In this document: in pieces, positions 45,663 to 54,696 of the stretch
How positions within the stretch are numbered: position 1 is the first letter of the stretch
How the letters are laid out: each line of letters opens with the position of its first letter
Source of the DNA: Cytophagales bacterium
Lineage (GTDB): Bacteria > Bacteroidota > Bacteroidia > Cytophagales > Cyclobacteriaceae
NCBI GenBank assembly: GCA_033344775.1
Contig: JAWPMT010000005.1
Coordinates: 1,595,501 to 1,659,500 of the forward strand
Direction of reading: 5' to 3'
Length of the DNA stretch: 64,000 nt
The notes under the pieces: generated by a model
What the model saw: the letters and a program-made list of their open reading frames with translations, nothing else
Database searches by the model: none
Told to the model about the DNA's origin: nothing
Position numbers and translations under genes: made by a program

Positions 45663-45685
45663 GCCGGCTAAATTGCGCAATTCAA

Positions 45686-46390
45686 ATGAAAGTAAACATG
45701 AGAAATACGGTTGCAATTCTAATTGTAGTTTTGGCTACTTTTTCAGGGTGCCAAACGGAAGATGGATGGACACCTCTTTTTAATGGAGACAACCTGAATG
45801 GATGGCACATTTACAATGGGGGTACAGACTACAATGGATGGGTCGTTCAGGATGAAGTCATGGCTTTCGACCCGAATCGTCGCACGGAAGCCAGCAGCGC
45901 TTACCTGGTGACCGATAAGGAATACACCAACTTCGAAATTTCATTTGAATGGATGATTGGAGAACAAGGAAATTCCGGTTTTTTCTGGGGAGTTGTGGAA
46001 GATGCAGCTTACGAGTATCCTTACCTGACGGGTCCCGAAATTCAAATCCTGGATGACAACTGGTCCGAGTACATTGAAGAGCGTGGAGACATTAACCGCG
46101 CCGGATCGCTTTATGCCCTCATGCCCCCATCGAAAATCGTGAGCAAACCTGCTAATACCTGGAATCATTACCTCATTCACATTGACTATCAAAAAAATGA
46201 AGGCTTTGTTGAATTCAACAATGAACGTGTTTTGGAATTCCCCGTAAATGGCCCTGAATGGGACAAACTGGTCGCAGCTTCCAGTTTTGCGAATGCCCCT
46301 GGTTTCGGCGCTTCACAGACCGGACGACTGGCCTTACAAGATCACGGTAGCACAGTGGCGTTTAGAAAGATAAAAATCCGAGAACTTTAA
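45686..46390 (+). CDS. DUF1080 (3-keto-disaccharide hydrolase-like) lipoprotein
   Basis: 234 residues. A lipoprotein signal (FSGCQ, Cys22) precedes a concanavalin-like DUF1080 domain with WTPLFNGDNLNGWHIY at the start, GNSGFFWGVVED, ...PEIQILDD and a C-terminal LQDHGSTVAFRKIKIREL. The family acts on glycosides, some members on 3-keto-disaccharides. The start could be the ATG at 45686 or 45698. Confidence 0.93.
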   Translation: MKVNMRNTVAILIVVLATFSGCQTEDGWTPLFNGDNLNGWHIYNGGTDYNGWVVQDEVMAFDPNRRTEASSAYLVTDKEYTNFEISFEWMIGEQGNSGFFWGVVEDAAYEYPYLTGPEIQILDDNWSEYIEERGDINRAGSLYALMPPSKIVSKPANTWNHYLIHIDYQKNEGFVEFNNERVLEFPVNGPEWDKLVAASSFANAPGFGASQTGRLALQDHGSTVAFRKIKIREL

Positions 46391-46450
46391 GCATCCTCAG
46401 TATTGATCATACCCATACACGGGGCGTTACAAAGGATCAAGCATGTCTTA

Positions 46451-46458
46451 TAACTTTG
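46451..46458 (+). promoter_or_regulatory. Predicted -7 box of the orphan unit
   Basis: TAACTTTG is a full TAnnTTTG match; transcription would start near 46465, ~85 nt before the ORF at 46550. Confidence 0.45.
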
Positions 46459-46549
46459 TACATCTCTGTAAAAGTTTTCTAGGATTACCCGACAAATCCC
46501 GTAATATTCTTCTTTTAGAACATTTTTTTTCGGACATTAGCATTCGCCT

Positions 46550-46864
46550 ATGACCAGACTATCGTTCGCCGCTTTTTTGTTGGCTGGAACTGGAATTATT
46601 AAAGATTTCTCCAGACAATCAAAAAAGGTTGATTTATCTGCTATTTCAATTTTACCCGAAATTCCTGAAAATCTCGTAAGGCGGATATACAATCTGATCT
46701 TAAGTTGCACACAACCCAATCCTTCCTTCTCATTTATTGGCAATCTCCTGCCAGCTCCAATGCCTGATACGGCAAACGCTCAGCTTATCTCTTCAAGAAA
46801 TACCTTCGGAATAGGATTACGTAAAGACCTGAGCAACCATAGGGGCATACAACGCAAAGCATAG
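46550..46864 (+). CDS. Hypothetical protein of 104 aa in its own transcription unit
   Basis: The frame opens with a hydrophobic N-terminus (LSFAAFLLAGTGII) and continues with Pro/Ile-rich sequence and a basic C-terminus (NHRGIQRKA). No family was recognised. A full-match -7 box lies ~90 bp upstream and a very strong terminator begins 11 bp after the stop, so a transcript covering this ORF is well supported even if the protein is not. An antisense frame at 46537-46743 is weaker. Confidence 0.4.
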   Translation: MTRLSFAAFLLAGTGIIKDFSRQSKKVDLSAISILPEIPENLVRRIYNLILSCTQPNPSFSFIGNLLPAPMPDTANAQLISSRNTFGIGLRKDLSNHRGIQRKA

Positions 46865-46874
46865 ATTCTGCGCA

Positions 46875-46925
46875 CTCAGAGACCAATGACATCACAACCA
46901 GTCATTGGTCTCTCTGAGTTTTTCT
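46875..46925 (+). terminator. Strong intrinsic terminator
   Basis: CTCAGAGACCAATGAC (46875-46890) pairs with GTCATTGGTCTCTCTGAG (46901-46918) as a 16-bp stem with a 2-nt bulge, followed by a T-rich tail. It shows that the ATG at 46886 inside the stem is not the start of the next gene. Confidence 0.85.
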
Positions 46926-46935
46926 TCACAGGTAT

Positions 46936-46943
46936 TACATTTG
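46936..46943 (+). promoter_or_regulatory. -7 box directly before the dehydratase ATG (possible leaderless mRNA)
   Basis: TACATTTG matches TAnnTTTG fully and ends 5 bp before the ATG at 46949, the same arrangement as at 26148-26155. Confidence 0.4.
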
Positions 46944-46948
46944 AACCC

Positions 46949-47977
46949 ATGTACAATGCTGACTCATATTCTATCCCTGGTGGTTGGATTCAAATAAAAA
47001 CGATCGAAATGCACACCGCTGGTGAGCCACTGCGGGTGATCCTTGATGGATTTCCTGAAATCCAAGGAACTCGAGTACTCGACTACCGACGATTCATTCA
47101 GGAGCACTACGATCATCTGCGAACTGCGTTGATGTTTGAACCAAGAGGACATGCAGATATGTATGGTGTCATTGTGACTCCAAGTCAGGTCGCAGACTTT
47201 GGAGTGGTGTTCATCCACAATGAGGGCTACAGTACGATGTGCGGCCACGCTACCCTGGCAATTGCCAAATTGGCGGTGGAGGCTGGTTGGGTGGAGACGG
47301 TCACTCCAGTTACAAAAATTACGATCGAAGCACCATGTGGCATACTAACTGCTTTTGTGCATGTGGATGCAGGTAAGGTGACTCAAGTACGCTTCCTAAA
47401 CGTTCCGTCCTTTGTTGCAGCGATGGACCAATCAATCTCACTTCCAAAATTTGGAACGATCAGATATGACCTTGCTTATGGTGGCGCCTTCTATGCTTTT
47501 GTTGACGCACAACAATTCAATTTAAAGCTCAATTCGGATCATTATCAAGAGCTTATTGACCTGGGTATGCAAATCAAACGGGCCGTTGCCTCTGCTCAAA
47601 CCATTGCACATCCCGAGGAAGCCGACTTGAGTTTTCTTTATGGCACCATCTTCATTGACCGACCAGAATCCACCGATGCCCACAGTCGCAATGTCTGCAT
47701 CTTTGCCGAAGGAGAAGTAGACCGATCACCAACCGGATCTGGTGTATCAGCTCGGATAGCCATTCATCATGCACGTGGAGAGGTGGCGTTAAACGAAGCC
47801 ATTCCTATCGAGAGTATATTGGGTACCACATTTGACTGTAAGGTCGCCGAGGTGGTAGACTACCATGGTATCAATGCCGTGATTCCGGAAGTTGCCGGGG
47901 ACGCTTATGTCACTGGCAAAAACATATTTACCATCGACCCGAACGACCCTCTGAAGGACGGGTTTATTTTCAGATAA
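46949..47977 (+). CDS. Proline racemase family, trans-3-hydroxy-L-proline dehydratase
   Basis: 342 residues from the ATG at 46949; the upstream ATG at 46886 lies inside a terminator stem. The racemase-family site STMCGHAT has Cys98, but the second catalytic position in VDRSPTGSG is Thr262 instead of Cys. The Cys/Thr pair is the hallmark of trans-3-hydroxy-L-proline dehydratases, which produce pyrroline-2-carboxylate; racemases have Cys/Cys. Other landmarks are MHTAGEPLR and FEPRGHADMYG. No pyrroline reductase is adjacent. Confidence 0.88.
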   Translation: MYNADSYSIPGGWIQIKTIEMHTAGEPLRVILDGFPEIQGTRVLDYRRFIQEHYDHLRTALMFEPRGHADMYGVIVTPSQVADFGVVFIHNEGYSTMCGHATLAIAKLAVEAGWVETVTPVTKITIEAPCGILTAFVHVDAGKVTQVRFLNVPSFVAAMDQSISLPKFGTIRYDLAYGGAFYAFVDAQQFNLKLNSDHYQELIDLGMQIKRAVASAQTIAHPEEADLSFLYGTIFIDRPESTDAHSRNVCIFAEGEVDRSPTGSGVSARIAIHHARGEVALNEAIPIESILGTTFDCKVAEVVDYHGINAVIPEVAGDAYVTGKNIFTIDPNDPLKDGFIFR

Positions 47978-48136
47978 ATACTAATTCCGAATCAGAAGCT
48001 GCTTACCTCTCGACTTGAGATCAAAGCGTCAAACACAAAACATATTTTAGCTATTGCAAAGAATCGCTTGATTCGTTTGGCGCGTAAATCGTTTTCCGTT
48101 TATTTCGAGGTACTAAATACAATTAAGTTCTACATC

Positions 48137-50176
48137 ATGACAAAACAATCACTCATACTCATGCTATGCTTGACGTATAGTCTTTTGAATTACGGTCAAC
48201 AAGTCATTGGAGTCTCTGATCTCAACCCAAAACTCCAAATCAGGGGTTTCATCCAGTTAGTAGCCTACGCAGAGGATTCGCTCTATATTGGTGGCAACGT
48301 GGGTTTCATCAATGACCGCATTTCAAACCCAATTGTCAAGGTCAGTTTAGATGGACAGTTAAGTGAGTCTTTCAATTTCGACATGCCGTTTTCATCTGAT
48401 TTGTTCAATGAACTTTTCCAACCTCACGTACTTTGGAATAATCGCTTACACATACAATATCAAGGAGAGGTTCGCAGAATTAATGAAAACGGATCTTTCG
48501 ACGACTCATTCGTCATCAATGACGCGCCGAATGTACAAATGCTAATCACTCACCGCGATTCGTTATTGATCCTGTCAAATGGAGAGCGACTCGCCCTTTA
48601 TGGAGATGATGGCGATGAACGAATCATATCAGACATTAACACGGAGGAATTTGGTCTGCAATGGCTATATCAACTTGACGAATCATCGTTTCTTATCGAA
48701 ACAAGGGAAAGATCCACAGACAATCTGCAGCTACGTCTCTTTACTAACGGTCAATTGGATGATTCTTTCGAACCAATAAACTTCACTCGACCGGGAGCCC
48801 CGGCAAACGCCGAAAGACTAGCTAATGGAGAAATACTCATTTATGGCAATGAGATTGTTCTGGGTGAAACGCAAGGAAATGGAATTTATATTTTAAGTGC
48901 GGATGGAAGTTTATCATCCAATTCCCCACATGAAGCTGACCTTTCATTCATTGATGCTTATGATAATAGCATCGAAATAGTAACCTCTGATGGAAATGGG
49001 AAATTATTCATCCTGGGCCACAATGACCCTAATTCATTTGCCAACCTGGGACTGGCCAAAATGAGCCTGACAGGTAGACGAGACGATGAATTTCAAATAA
49101 GGAGCATGACTGTTGAATTCGGAACAAGAGATTTAATCCCTGCCGGGACAGGAAGGTTTCTACTGGCTGTGAATCAATCCTCCTATGATGGTCAACCATC
49201 GAGAGGACTGAATCTGATTGATATCGATGGAAATGCCATTGAAGCATTCAATGTGAAGACCGGTGGTCTTCCGTTTACAATAACGAGTTTTCGCAAAATC
49301 AATGATGACGAGTTCCTTATTGAAGGTCCCTTTGAGTCTTCGGAACCAGACGGCCAGGCTTACCTCACAAAATTCTCTCCGACCGACGGACCGAAGAGCA
49401 CAGACCTGGGATTTACACTGGGAGTAGAAAATGGACTTGGTGCCTCAAAATTCCTGGAAAATGGTGATTTCATGGTAGGTTTTCAGGAAGAGAACACGAA
49501 TTATTTGAAGGTGTTTCGCGATGGGGAATCAGTAGAGGTTTCTGCACAAATCTTCGAACCTTTTGTCCAACGTTCGCTTCGTTCCATTGTACAAACAGAG
49601 GAAGGGATATATGCAAGCGGAAGTATTGGATACAATGTCTCCGACACGAATCAATATGGCATCATCAAGCTAGATTCCGATTATAATCGAGATGAAACCT
49701 TTACTTCGCCATTTAGAGAAGATGAAATCGTAGAAAACGTCTTCGCTCAAGACGACAACCGTTTAGTTGTTCAAACTTCCTGCTTCAATGAATCCCAATA
49801 TAAAGTCATCAGATTGATGCCTGATGGCACAAAGGACGAAACTTTCTCAGATATCATCAGCAATGGAGCAAGTACACCCCCCGTCTTTTCATTTAGTGAT
49901 TCGTTGTTCATGACCTACGATGTGGACTTCAACGAAGATCAGCGCATCAATATCCATGACAAAAATGGAGAAATGGTCAATCAGGATTTGTTCCGTATTG
50001 ACGCGGATAGAAACATCGGTGACATACAAATGATCAGCGATTCCACTTTCCTTATTTCCGGAAATTTCCGGTTTGTCAATGGTATTCCCCGTCGAGGAAT
50101 AGCCATACTGGGGACTAATGGAGCCCTTTACGACGACCTTGATCTGGATGTGGTTGGCAATGTTTCGCAAATTTGA
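48137..50176 (+). CDS. Secreted beta-propeller-like protein, 5' part of a frameshifted gene
   Basis: 679 residues from the ATG at 48137, which gives a signal peptide (MTKQSLILMLCLTYSLLNYGQ). The frame runs back to 48068 but that N-terminus is not signal-like. The mature protein has repeated segments like FNDDSFE..NDGSID-type text (e.g. LDDSFEPINF, DGTKDETFS), typical of delta-60/WD-like repeats in Bacteroidota secreted proteins. It stops at TGA 50174-50176, while the adjoining frame continues the same protein, so this is the front of one gene with a frameshift near 50163-50165. Confidence 0.75.
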   Translation: MTKQSLILMLCLTYSLLNYGQQVIGVSDLNPKLQIRGFIQLVAYAEDSLYIGGNVGFINDRISNPIVKVSLDGQLSESFNFDMPFSSDLFNELFQPHVLWNNRLHIQYQGEVRRINENGSFDDSFVINDAPNVQMLITHRDSLLILSNGERLALYGDDGDERIISDINTEEFGLQWLYQLDESSFLIETRERSTDNLQLRLFTNGQLDDSFEPINFTRPGAPANAERLANGEILIYGNEIVLGETQGNGIYILSADGSLSSNSPHEADLSFIDAYDNSIEIVTSDGNGKLFILGHNDPNSFANLGLAKMSLTGRRDDEFQIRSMTVEFGTRDLIPAGTGRFLLAVNQSSYDGQPSRGLNLIDIDGNAIEAFNVKTGGLPFTITSFRKINDDEFLIEGPFESSEPDGQAYLTKFSPTDGPKSTDLGFTLGVENGLGASKFLENGDFMVGFQEENTNYLKVFRDGESVEVSAQIFEPFVQRSLRSIVQTEEGIYASGSIGYNVSDTNQYGIIKLDSDYNRDETFTSPFREDEIVENVFAQDDNRLVVQTSCFNESQYKVIRLMPDGTKDETFSDIISNGASTPPVFSFSDSLFMTYDVDFNEDQRINIHDKNGEMVNQDLFRIDADRNIGDIQMISDSTFLISGNFRFVNGIPRRGIAILGTNGALYDDLDLDVVGNVSQI

Positions 50177-51038
50177 AATATATGGAGATACGCTTTTTGC
50201 GCTAGGTTCTGCGTCGATTGATGGCATCAATTCCGGAGGATTCTTCGCGGTACGCCTGAGCACGGAGAAGGTTGAAATCAACGAAATAGTTAATGATAAT
50301 GATGCTAATGTCACATTGGATTGGGAAATGAATCCAAATATCAGAACATTGGAAATCATTCAAAGTGATGGTGAAAATGAGGTCAGTTCCGGACGCATTG
50401 AGAGAGATGTAACATCATACACCTTTGAATCCACTACACCAAATGTCACTTACACCTATCAAATCATCTCAAGAAATTTGTTTGGTCAAGCTGAGTCTTC
50501 ATCGCAGACCTATGAAATAGTTCAGCCTGAGGCCCCAGCAAACTTGACAGCCGAACGACAAGAAGAGCTGGTGCTCCTCAACTGGGAAGACCTCTCTGAC
50601 AATGAAACGGGCTTTACCATTTACAGATCAGCGGACAATGGGGATTTTGAAGCATTGGCTTCCACTGAACCGGATGTGGTTACGTTTACTGATGAATCCG
50701 CCGTGTTGAGTAGCGCTTACACTTATGTGGTTGAAGCTACCAGTGAAAATTTTCGTTCTGAGAGGACTAATGAGGCAATCATTGATATCGTACTTAGCGT
50801 CGATCAAGATGAATTGTTCCGAATTTATCCGAACCCCTCAGACGGAATCATAGGAATTTCGAGTAGTACGGTCATTGATCGAATAGAAATTCTGGATGTA
50901 TCTGGTCGTCTGTTAGAACAACATCAAGTCAATAAGACACAACTTGTTCGGGACTTAAGTGGCCTGGAAAATGGCGTTTATATCCTGCGCATCCATGCTA
51001 AAAACAGCCTGAAAACTCAACGAATCATATTGGATTAA
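50118..51038 (+). CDS. 3' part of the frameshifted gene: Fn3 domain and T9SS sorting tail
   Basis: The frame continues the protein in another phase: homologous sequence resumes at about 50163 (KFEIYGDTLFALGSASIDG), and the N-terminal residues before that are out-of-frame shadow. It contains a fibronectin-III-like domain (APANLTAERQEELVLLNWED to about 50790) and a C-terminal type IX secretion sorting domain (LFRIYPNPSDGIIGI to the end, DLSGLENGVYILRIHA). The intact product would be a surface-exported protein. Alone, this ORF has no signal peptide and is not a separate gene. Confidence 0.75.
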   Translation: MEPFTTTLIWMWLAMFRKFEIYGDTLFALGSASIDGINSGGFFAVRLSTEKVEINEIVNDNDANVTLDWEMNPNIRTLEIIQSDGENEVSSGRIERDVTSYTFESTTPNVTYTYQIISRNLFGQAESSSQTYEIVQPEAPANLTAERQEELVLLNWEDLSDNETGFTIYRSADNGDFEALASTEPDVVTFTDESAVLSSAYTYVVEATSENFRSERTNEAIIDIVLSVDQDELFRIYPNPSDGIIGISSSTVIDRIEILDVSGRLLEQHQVNKTQLVRDLSGLENGVYILRIHAKNSLKTQRIILD

Positions 51039-51053
51039 AAAGGATGGCCCAGA

Positions 51054-51956
51054 TTATCTGGGCCATTCAACTAATTGCTCTTCTAAAAACTCATCCACCA
51101 ATCCCCAGTAGCGATCGGGATAATTCTGGACATCTTTCACGTGGGCAGACCCCCAATCCGTGTGATGAAAAGTAACTACTTCCGGATCCATGGCCGCAGC
51201 AATGGCCTCTGATTGGTCTGAAGAAGTGGCTTCGTCTGATTGTGAGTGGATTAAAAGCACAGGTATATCAATTGCTTTGGCCCTTGCTATGGTATTGGCC
51301 TGATCAGGCTCGAAATCTGCCCGCCATTTCACCAACGCATATATGGTTGGTCTGAGTAATTTGATCCAGCTACCGTAATCCCGGATCGCGCGTTCCATCA
51401 CAGCAGCGTTCAAATCTTTGAAAGGTGAGTCTGATAAAATGAAAGCCAGATCATTGACTTCAGGTCCTGCGTGTAACACCGTGGCTGCACCCCAGGAAGA
51501 ACCTACCCAGGAAATCTGCTGATTCGACAAGCCTGTTGATTTCTGGAAGTATTCATGCACTTTCAATAAGTCTTGCGACTCTTTGACCCCAAATGTGCCG
51601 TAAGTACCCTCACTATCGCCATGTGCACGATGGTCATATAAGAGTACATCACAACCTTTCATCCAGAAGTAGGGCATCCAATGTCGCATGCCGTAGCGAT
51701 TACTCCCATGGCCATGCACCATGATCACACCACAATCCGTAGAGTCTGCATTTTCAAATAACCATCCATTTAGCTTCAGACCATCATTAGTTGTTATCGC
51801 GACATCCGTAAATGCTCCATATTTCGCAACGAGTTCTCGAGGGTCCTCCAATGGTTTCTGAGGTGGCTCAATGACTCTTGAAGAGAAATAAGAACAGGTC
51901 CCTCCGTATAAAACAAGTATTAAAACTCCGAAGATGATAAGTATGCGTTTGATCAT
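51054..51956 (-). CDS. Alpha/beta hydrolase
   Basis: 300 residues with an N-terminal membrane anchor or signal (about 5-22, with Cys21 as a possible lipid site). The oxyanion HGHGSNR, nucleophile elbow GSSWGA (Ser154), acid in HSQSDEA and catalytic His in GSAHVKD form a catalytic triad. It belongs to the broad COG1073/YbdG-type group acting on small esters or peptides, and the substrate is unknown. It ends 15 bp after the convergent T9SS protein. Confidence 0.92.
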   Translation of the reverse strand: MIKRILIIFGVLILVLYGGTCSYFSSRVIEPPQKPLEDPRELVAKYGAFTDVAITTNDGLKLNGWLFENADSTDCGVIMVHGHGSNRYGMRHWMPYFWMKGCDVLLYDHRAHGDSEGTYGTFGVKESQDLLKVHEYFQKSTGLSNQQISWVGSSWGAATVLHAGPEVNDLAFILSDSPFKDLNAAVMERAIRDYGSWIKLLRPTIYALVKWRADFEPDQANTIARAKAIDIPVLLIHSQSDEATSSDQSEAIAAAMDPEVVTFHHTDWGSAHVKDVQNYPDRYWGLVDEFLEEQLVEWPR

Positions 51957-52062
51957 AATGACTGACTATTACAATCTAAGATAACTGGATTATTGGATTC
52001 ACCCAATCACCAGACCCTCGAAAGATTCTACTTATTTTTTTCATCTCAAAGTGTAATTACAA

Positions 52063-52090
52063 AAGCTCGAGAAAGAGATACCCTACGTGG
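52063..52090 (+). repeat. Weak copy of the AAAGAGATACCCTA repeat
   Basis: AGCTCGAGAAAGAGATACCC followed by TA partly matches the repeat seen fully at 57410 and 61978. The flanks differ, so this copy is doubtful. Confidence 0.3.
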
Positions 52091-52237
52091 GTCTCCGATC
52101 TTTTTCAGCTTCCTTTGGGAAAAAACCGACATGACGTGCATACTTGAAACGCCATCTACCATTCATCATTTATTAATCTCATTGACCTAATTTGGCATTC
52201 TATTTGAATCAAAGGGTTTTCAAAATCTCCCTAGAAC

Positions 52238-53683
52238 ATGAACAACAAACAAAACTTACTATGGATGATACTGGCCCTTTTTATGGTCATATCTTGCTCG
52301 GAAAAAGAAACCCCCGCCATTGGTGGTCGGCCTGATGAAATTCCCGAGAGCGCTGAGCAATTGAGTATTTTCTTCTTCAACGATCAGCACGGCCAAATCG
52401 ATAATTTCGGAAAAATAAAAGTGATCATAGACGAAGCCAAGGCCAATGGCAATGCTTTATTGGTTTGTGCCGGTGACGCTTTTTCAGGTAACCCGATCGT
52501 CGATCAGTTTGAAGAGAGGGGATTGCCAATGATCGACTTGATGAATCAGGTTGGTGTAGATGTAGCAGCTGTTGGCAATCACGAATTTGATTACGGGCAG
52601 GAAACGTTGACCAAACGCATGAACCAATCACAATTTCCATGGATATGTGCCAACGTAGACATGGGTGAAACAGGTGTGCCACAACCGGAAGATTTTGTAA
52701 ACCTGGAAGTAGGCGGCTTGAAAATTACATTTCTAAGTCTACTCGAAACCAATGGCAAAGACAATGAAATCCCGTCAACCCATCCATGGAGGGTAGAAGG
52801 CATGACATTCACCAACCACACCTCTGTTGTTAGCAATTTTCAGGACTTAAAAGAACAGGAAAATTCGGATCTTTTAATTGCTTTGACGCATTTGGGAAGT
52901 ACCGCCGATTTAAGTTTAGCCAGTAACCATAACTTCATTGATACGGTAATCGGAGGTCACAGTCATGAGGTAATTGATGACGTACGAGGTGGTATACCAG
53001 TGGTACAGGCTGGAGATGATCTGCTCAGGCTGGGACGAATGGACCTTACGGTCTTCGCGGGCGGAATTTTAAGTTCGGATGTGACCTTCATCAACTTAAA
53101 CAACAATGATCTGGCAACAGATGCGACCATTCAAACTGCTATTGATGCTTACAATAGTGCTCCGGAATTTTCTGAAGTTGTAGGAAGTGCTATTTCGGAT
53201 CACAGCAGAGAGGAAATAGGCTGTTTTTACACCAATGCCTTGAAGGAATACATGGAAGTTGATTTCTCCATCCAGAACGCCGGAGGAATCCGCGCTGAAA
53301 TCAATCAGGGCCCAATCACCCGCTTGGAGATTTTCGAAATGGATCCTTTCAATAATGGTAGTGTCATCTTCACTAAAACGGTCGGTGATTACAAAGACTT
53401 CTTCTGTACGGATGGAGGTTGGTACACCATCTCAGGAGTGGTCATTGAGGAAGGTACCGGAAGTATTCGAATGTTCATGGCAGATGGTATGGAATTGGCC
53501 GATGGGGAAGAAATTCGCATTGGCATGAATGACTTTATTCCAGCGAACAATCCTGAGTTTTTTCCTATCGCAGATGCAGAAATTCGGAAGTTAACCACAG
53601 CAGAGACGGTCCTTCGATATTTGAGTGAAGTCAATGGCACAGTTGATTTTGAGGGGTGTGATAATTTCTTTAGATGTGACTGA
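52238..53683 (+). CDS. 5'-nucleotidase/UshA-like metallophosphatase lipoprotein
   Basis: 481 residues. A lipoprotein signal (MVISCSE, Cys20) is followed by a metallophosphoesterase domain with FFNDQHGQI, CAGDAFSGNP, AVGNHEFDYG and the double-His GGHSHEV, and a C-terminal 5_nucleotid_C domain (about 310-450, NAGGIRAEINQG). It hydrolyses nucleotides or nucleotide sugars in the periplasm. It stands alone with a 280-bp upstream gap. Confidence 0.94.
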   Translation: MNNKQNLLWMILALFMVISCSEKETPAIGGRPDEIPESAEQLSIFFFNDQHGQIDNFGKIKVIIDEAKANGNALLVCAGDAFSGNPIVDQFEERGLPMIDLMNQVGVDVAAVGNHEFDYGQETLTKRMNQSQFPWICANVDMGETGVPQPEDFVNLEVGGLKITFLSLLETNGKDNEIPSTHPWRVEGMTFTNHTSVVSNFQDLKEQENSDLLIALTHLGSTADLSLASNHNFIDTVIGGHSHEVIDDVRGGIPVVQAGDDLLRLGRMDLTVFAGGILSSDVTFINLNNNDLATDATIQTAIDAYNSAPEFSEVVGSAISDHSREEIGCFYTNALKEYMEVDFSIQNAGGIRAEINQGPITRLEIFEMDPFNNGSVIFTKTVGDYKDFFCTDGGWYTISGVVIEEGTGSIRMFMADGMELADGEEIRIGMNDFIPANNPEFFPIADAEIRKLTTAETVLRYLSEVNGTVDFEGCDNFFRCD

Positions 53684-53887
53684 GGGGTTAGTGAAAAGCA
53701 CCAGAAACCATAGAAACCTGGAATTGCTTCAGATTTATCGTTTTGGCTCTTGGGATCTACTACGTCAATGATCATTTGAATGAATTCCAATAATCCTGAA
53801 TGTCACAATTAGTTGATGCTGGTGGTCAAAAAAAATTAAATGACCATTATCCATTATTTTTATCGAATGAACTTTTGATGCCAACAT

Positions 53888-54628
53888 ATGGAATTTACTC
53901 AGGATACCAGGGAAGGAATTAAATCCAAACGTCTGAGTGAGTCTGATTTACCTTCAAATCAGCACACAAAAACTCAATTGGACAACCGCCCAACCAGTCA
54001 TCGAATCAGCCAGTTACAGAAAAAAGTAGATCAGCGCCTCGAACAGCTGCCCGAGACTGGTCCCTTTATTTCCTCAACCTCTCCGATCCAACGAAGGCTA
54101 TACGGCCAGGATCTGTCAGAATCTCACAAAAATTGGAACAAAATGATTGATTTTTATGAAGGTTTACCAGAAGGTCTCAACAATAACAATAATATCCAAT
54201 CCTATATCGACGACCATGAAGGTGAGATGCATGAAGATTGGAATACCCAGATCGGGGCTTTGTATGGATTGAAATCCATCATTAAGGAGGAAATCAGCGA
54301 TCTCAAAGAGGAAAGAACCGAAGCAGATAATCTAGGGTGGAATCAAATCTGGAATTTTCTGAATGGGACCCTGGCAGGTCATGGACTCGTTACTGCCACG
54401 CAAATAGCAGGACTCGGAGGCCAGCATGGAAACAACGGATTTAGATGGCAAATCCATAATGCACGAACCAACGATTTGATCCAAGACGGATCAGTTCCTG
54501 GCAATGGGCATCACGGCAGGAATGACGGGGCCTTAAACGGTGCTCGTGGTAATGTACGCACCGCAATTGATGGTCACAATACTGAAATAGATCATTGGTA
54601 CGATCTAGCCAATGATTTAGCTTATTAA
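53888..54628 (+). CDS. Hypothetical protein with eCIS cargo-like N-terminus
   Basis: 246 residues. The N-terminal region is hydrophilic and carries TQLDNRPTSHRISQLQKKVD and then SSTSPIQRRLYG. These resemble the 'LxDNRPxxxxxxxLQ' and 'PVQRK' motifs recalled from proteins near extracellular contractile injection systems (MAC-type) in Bacteroidota. The C-terminal half (about 100-246) is Gly/Asn/His-rich with several His-Gly steps and no recognised domain. No eCIS structural gene is nearby. A bidirectional terminator follows. Confidence 0.7.
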   Translation: MEFTQDTREGIKSKRLSESDLPSNQHTKTQLDNRPTSHRISQLQKKVDQRLEQLPETGPFISSTSPIQRRLYGQDLSESHKNWNKMIDFYEGLPEGLNNNNNIQSYIDDHEGEMHEDWNTQIGALYGLKSIIKEEISDLKEERTEADNLGWNQIWNFLNGTLAGHGLVTATQIAGLGGQHGNNGFRWQIHNARTNDLIQDGSVPGNGHHGRNDGALNGARGNVRTAIDGHNTEIDHWYDLANDLAY

Positions 54629-54630
54629 AC

Positions 54631-54663
54631 AAAAAAGCGGGTATCCCCACCAGGAACCCGCTT
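54631..54663 (-). terminator. Intrinsic terminator of the SDR gene (possibly bidirectional)
   Basis: AAGCGGGT (54635-54642) pairs with ACCCGCTT (54656-54663). On the minus strand the stem is followed by six T, so it suits the SDR gene best, but it also lies right after the + strand gene. Confidence 0.8.
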
Positions 54664-54696
54664 CTGATCTATTGCTATGTCAGGTAAACTGACCGA

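Noticed and set aside
46537-46743. 68-aa antisense frame opposite the orphan ORF
   Set aside because: No promoter or terminator fits its direction, while both fit the + strand frame.
46886-46888. ATG at 46886 as start of the hydroxyproline dehydratase
   Set aside because: It lies inside a strong terminator stem; ATG 46949 gives the normal length.
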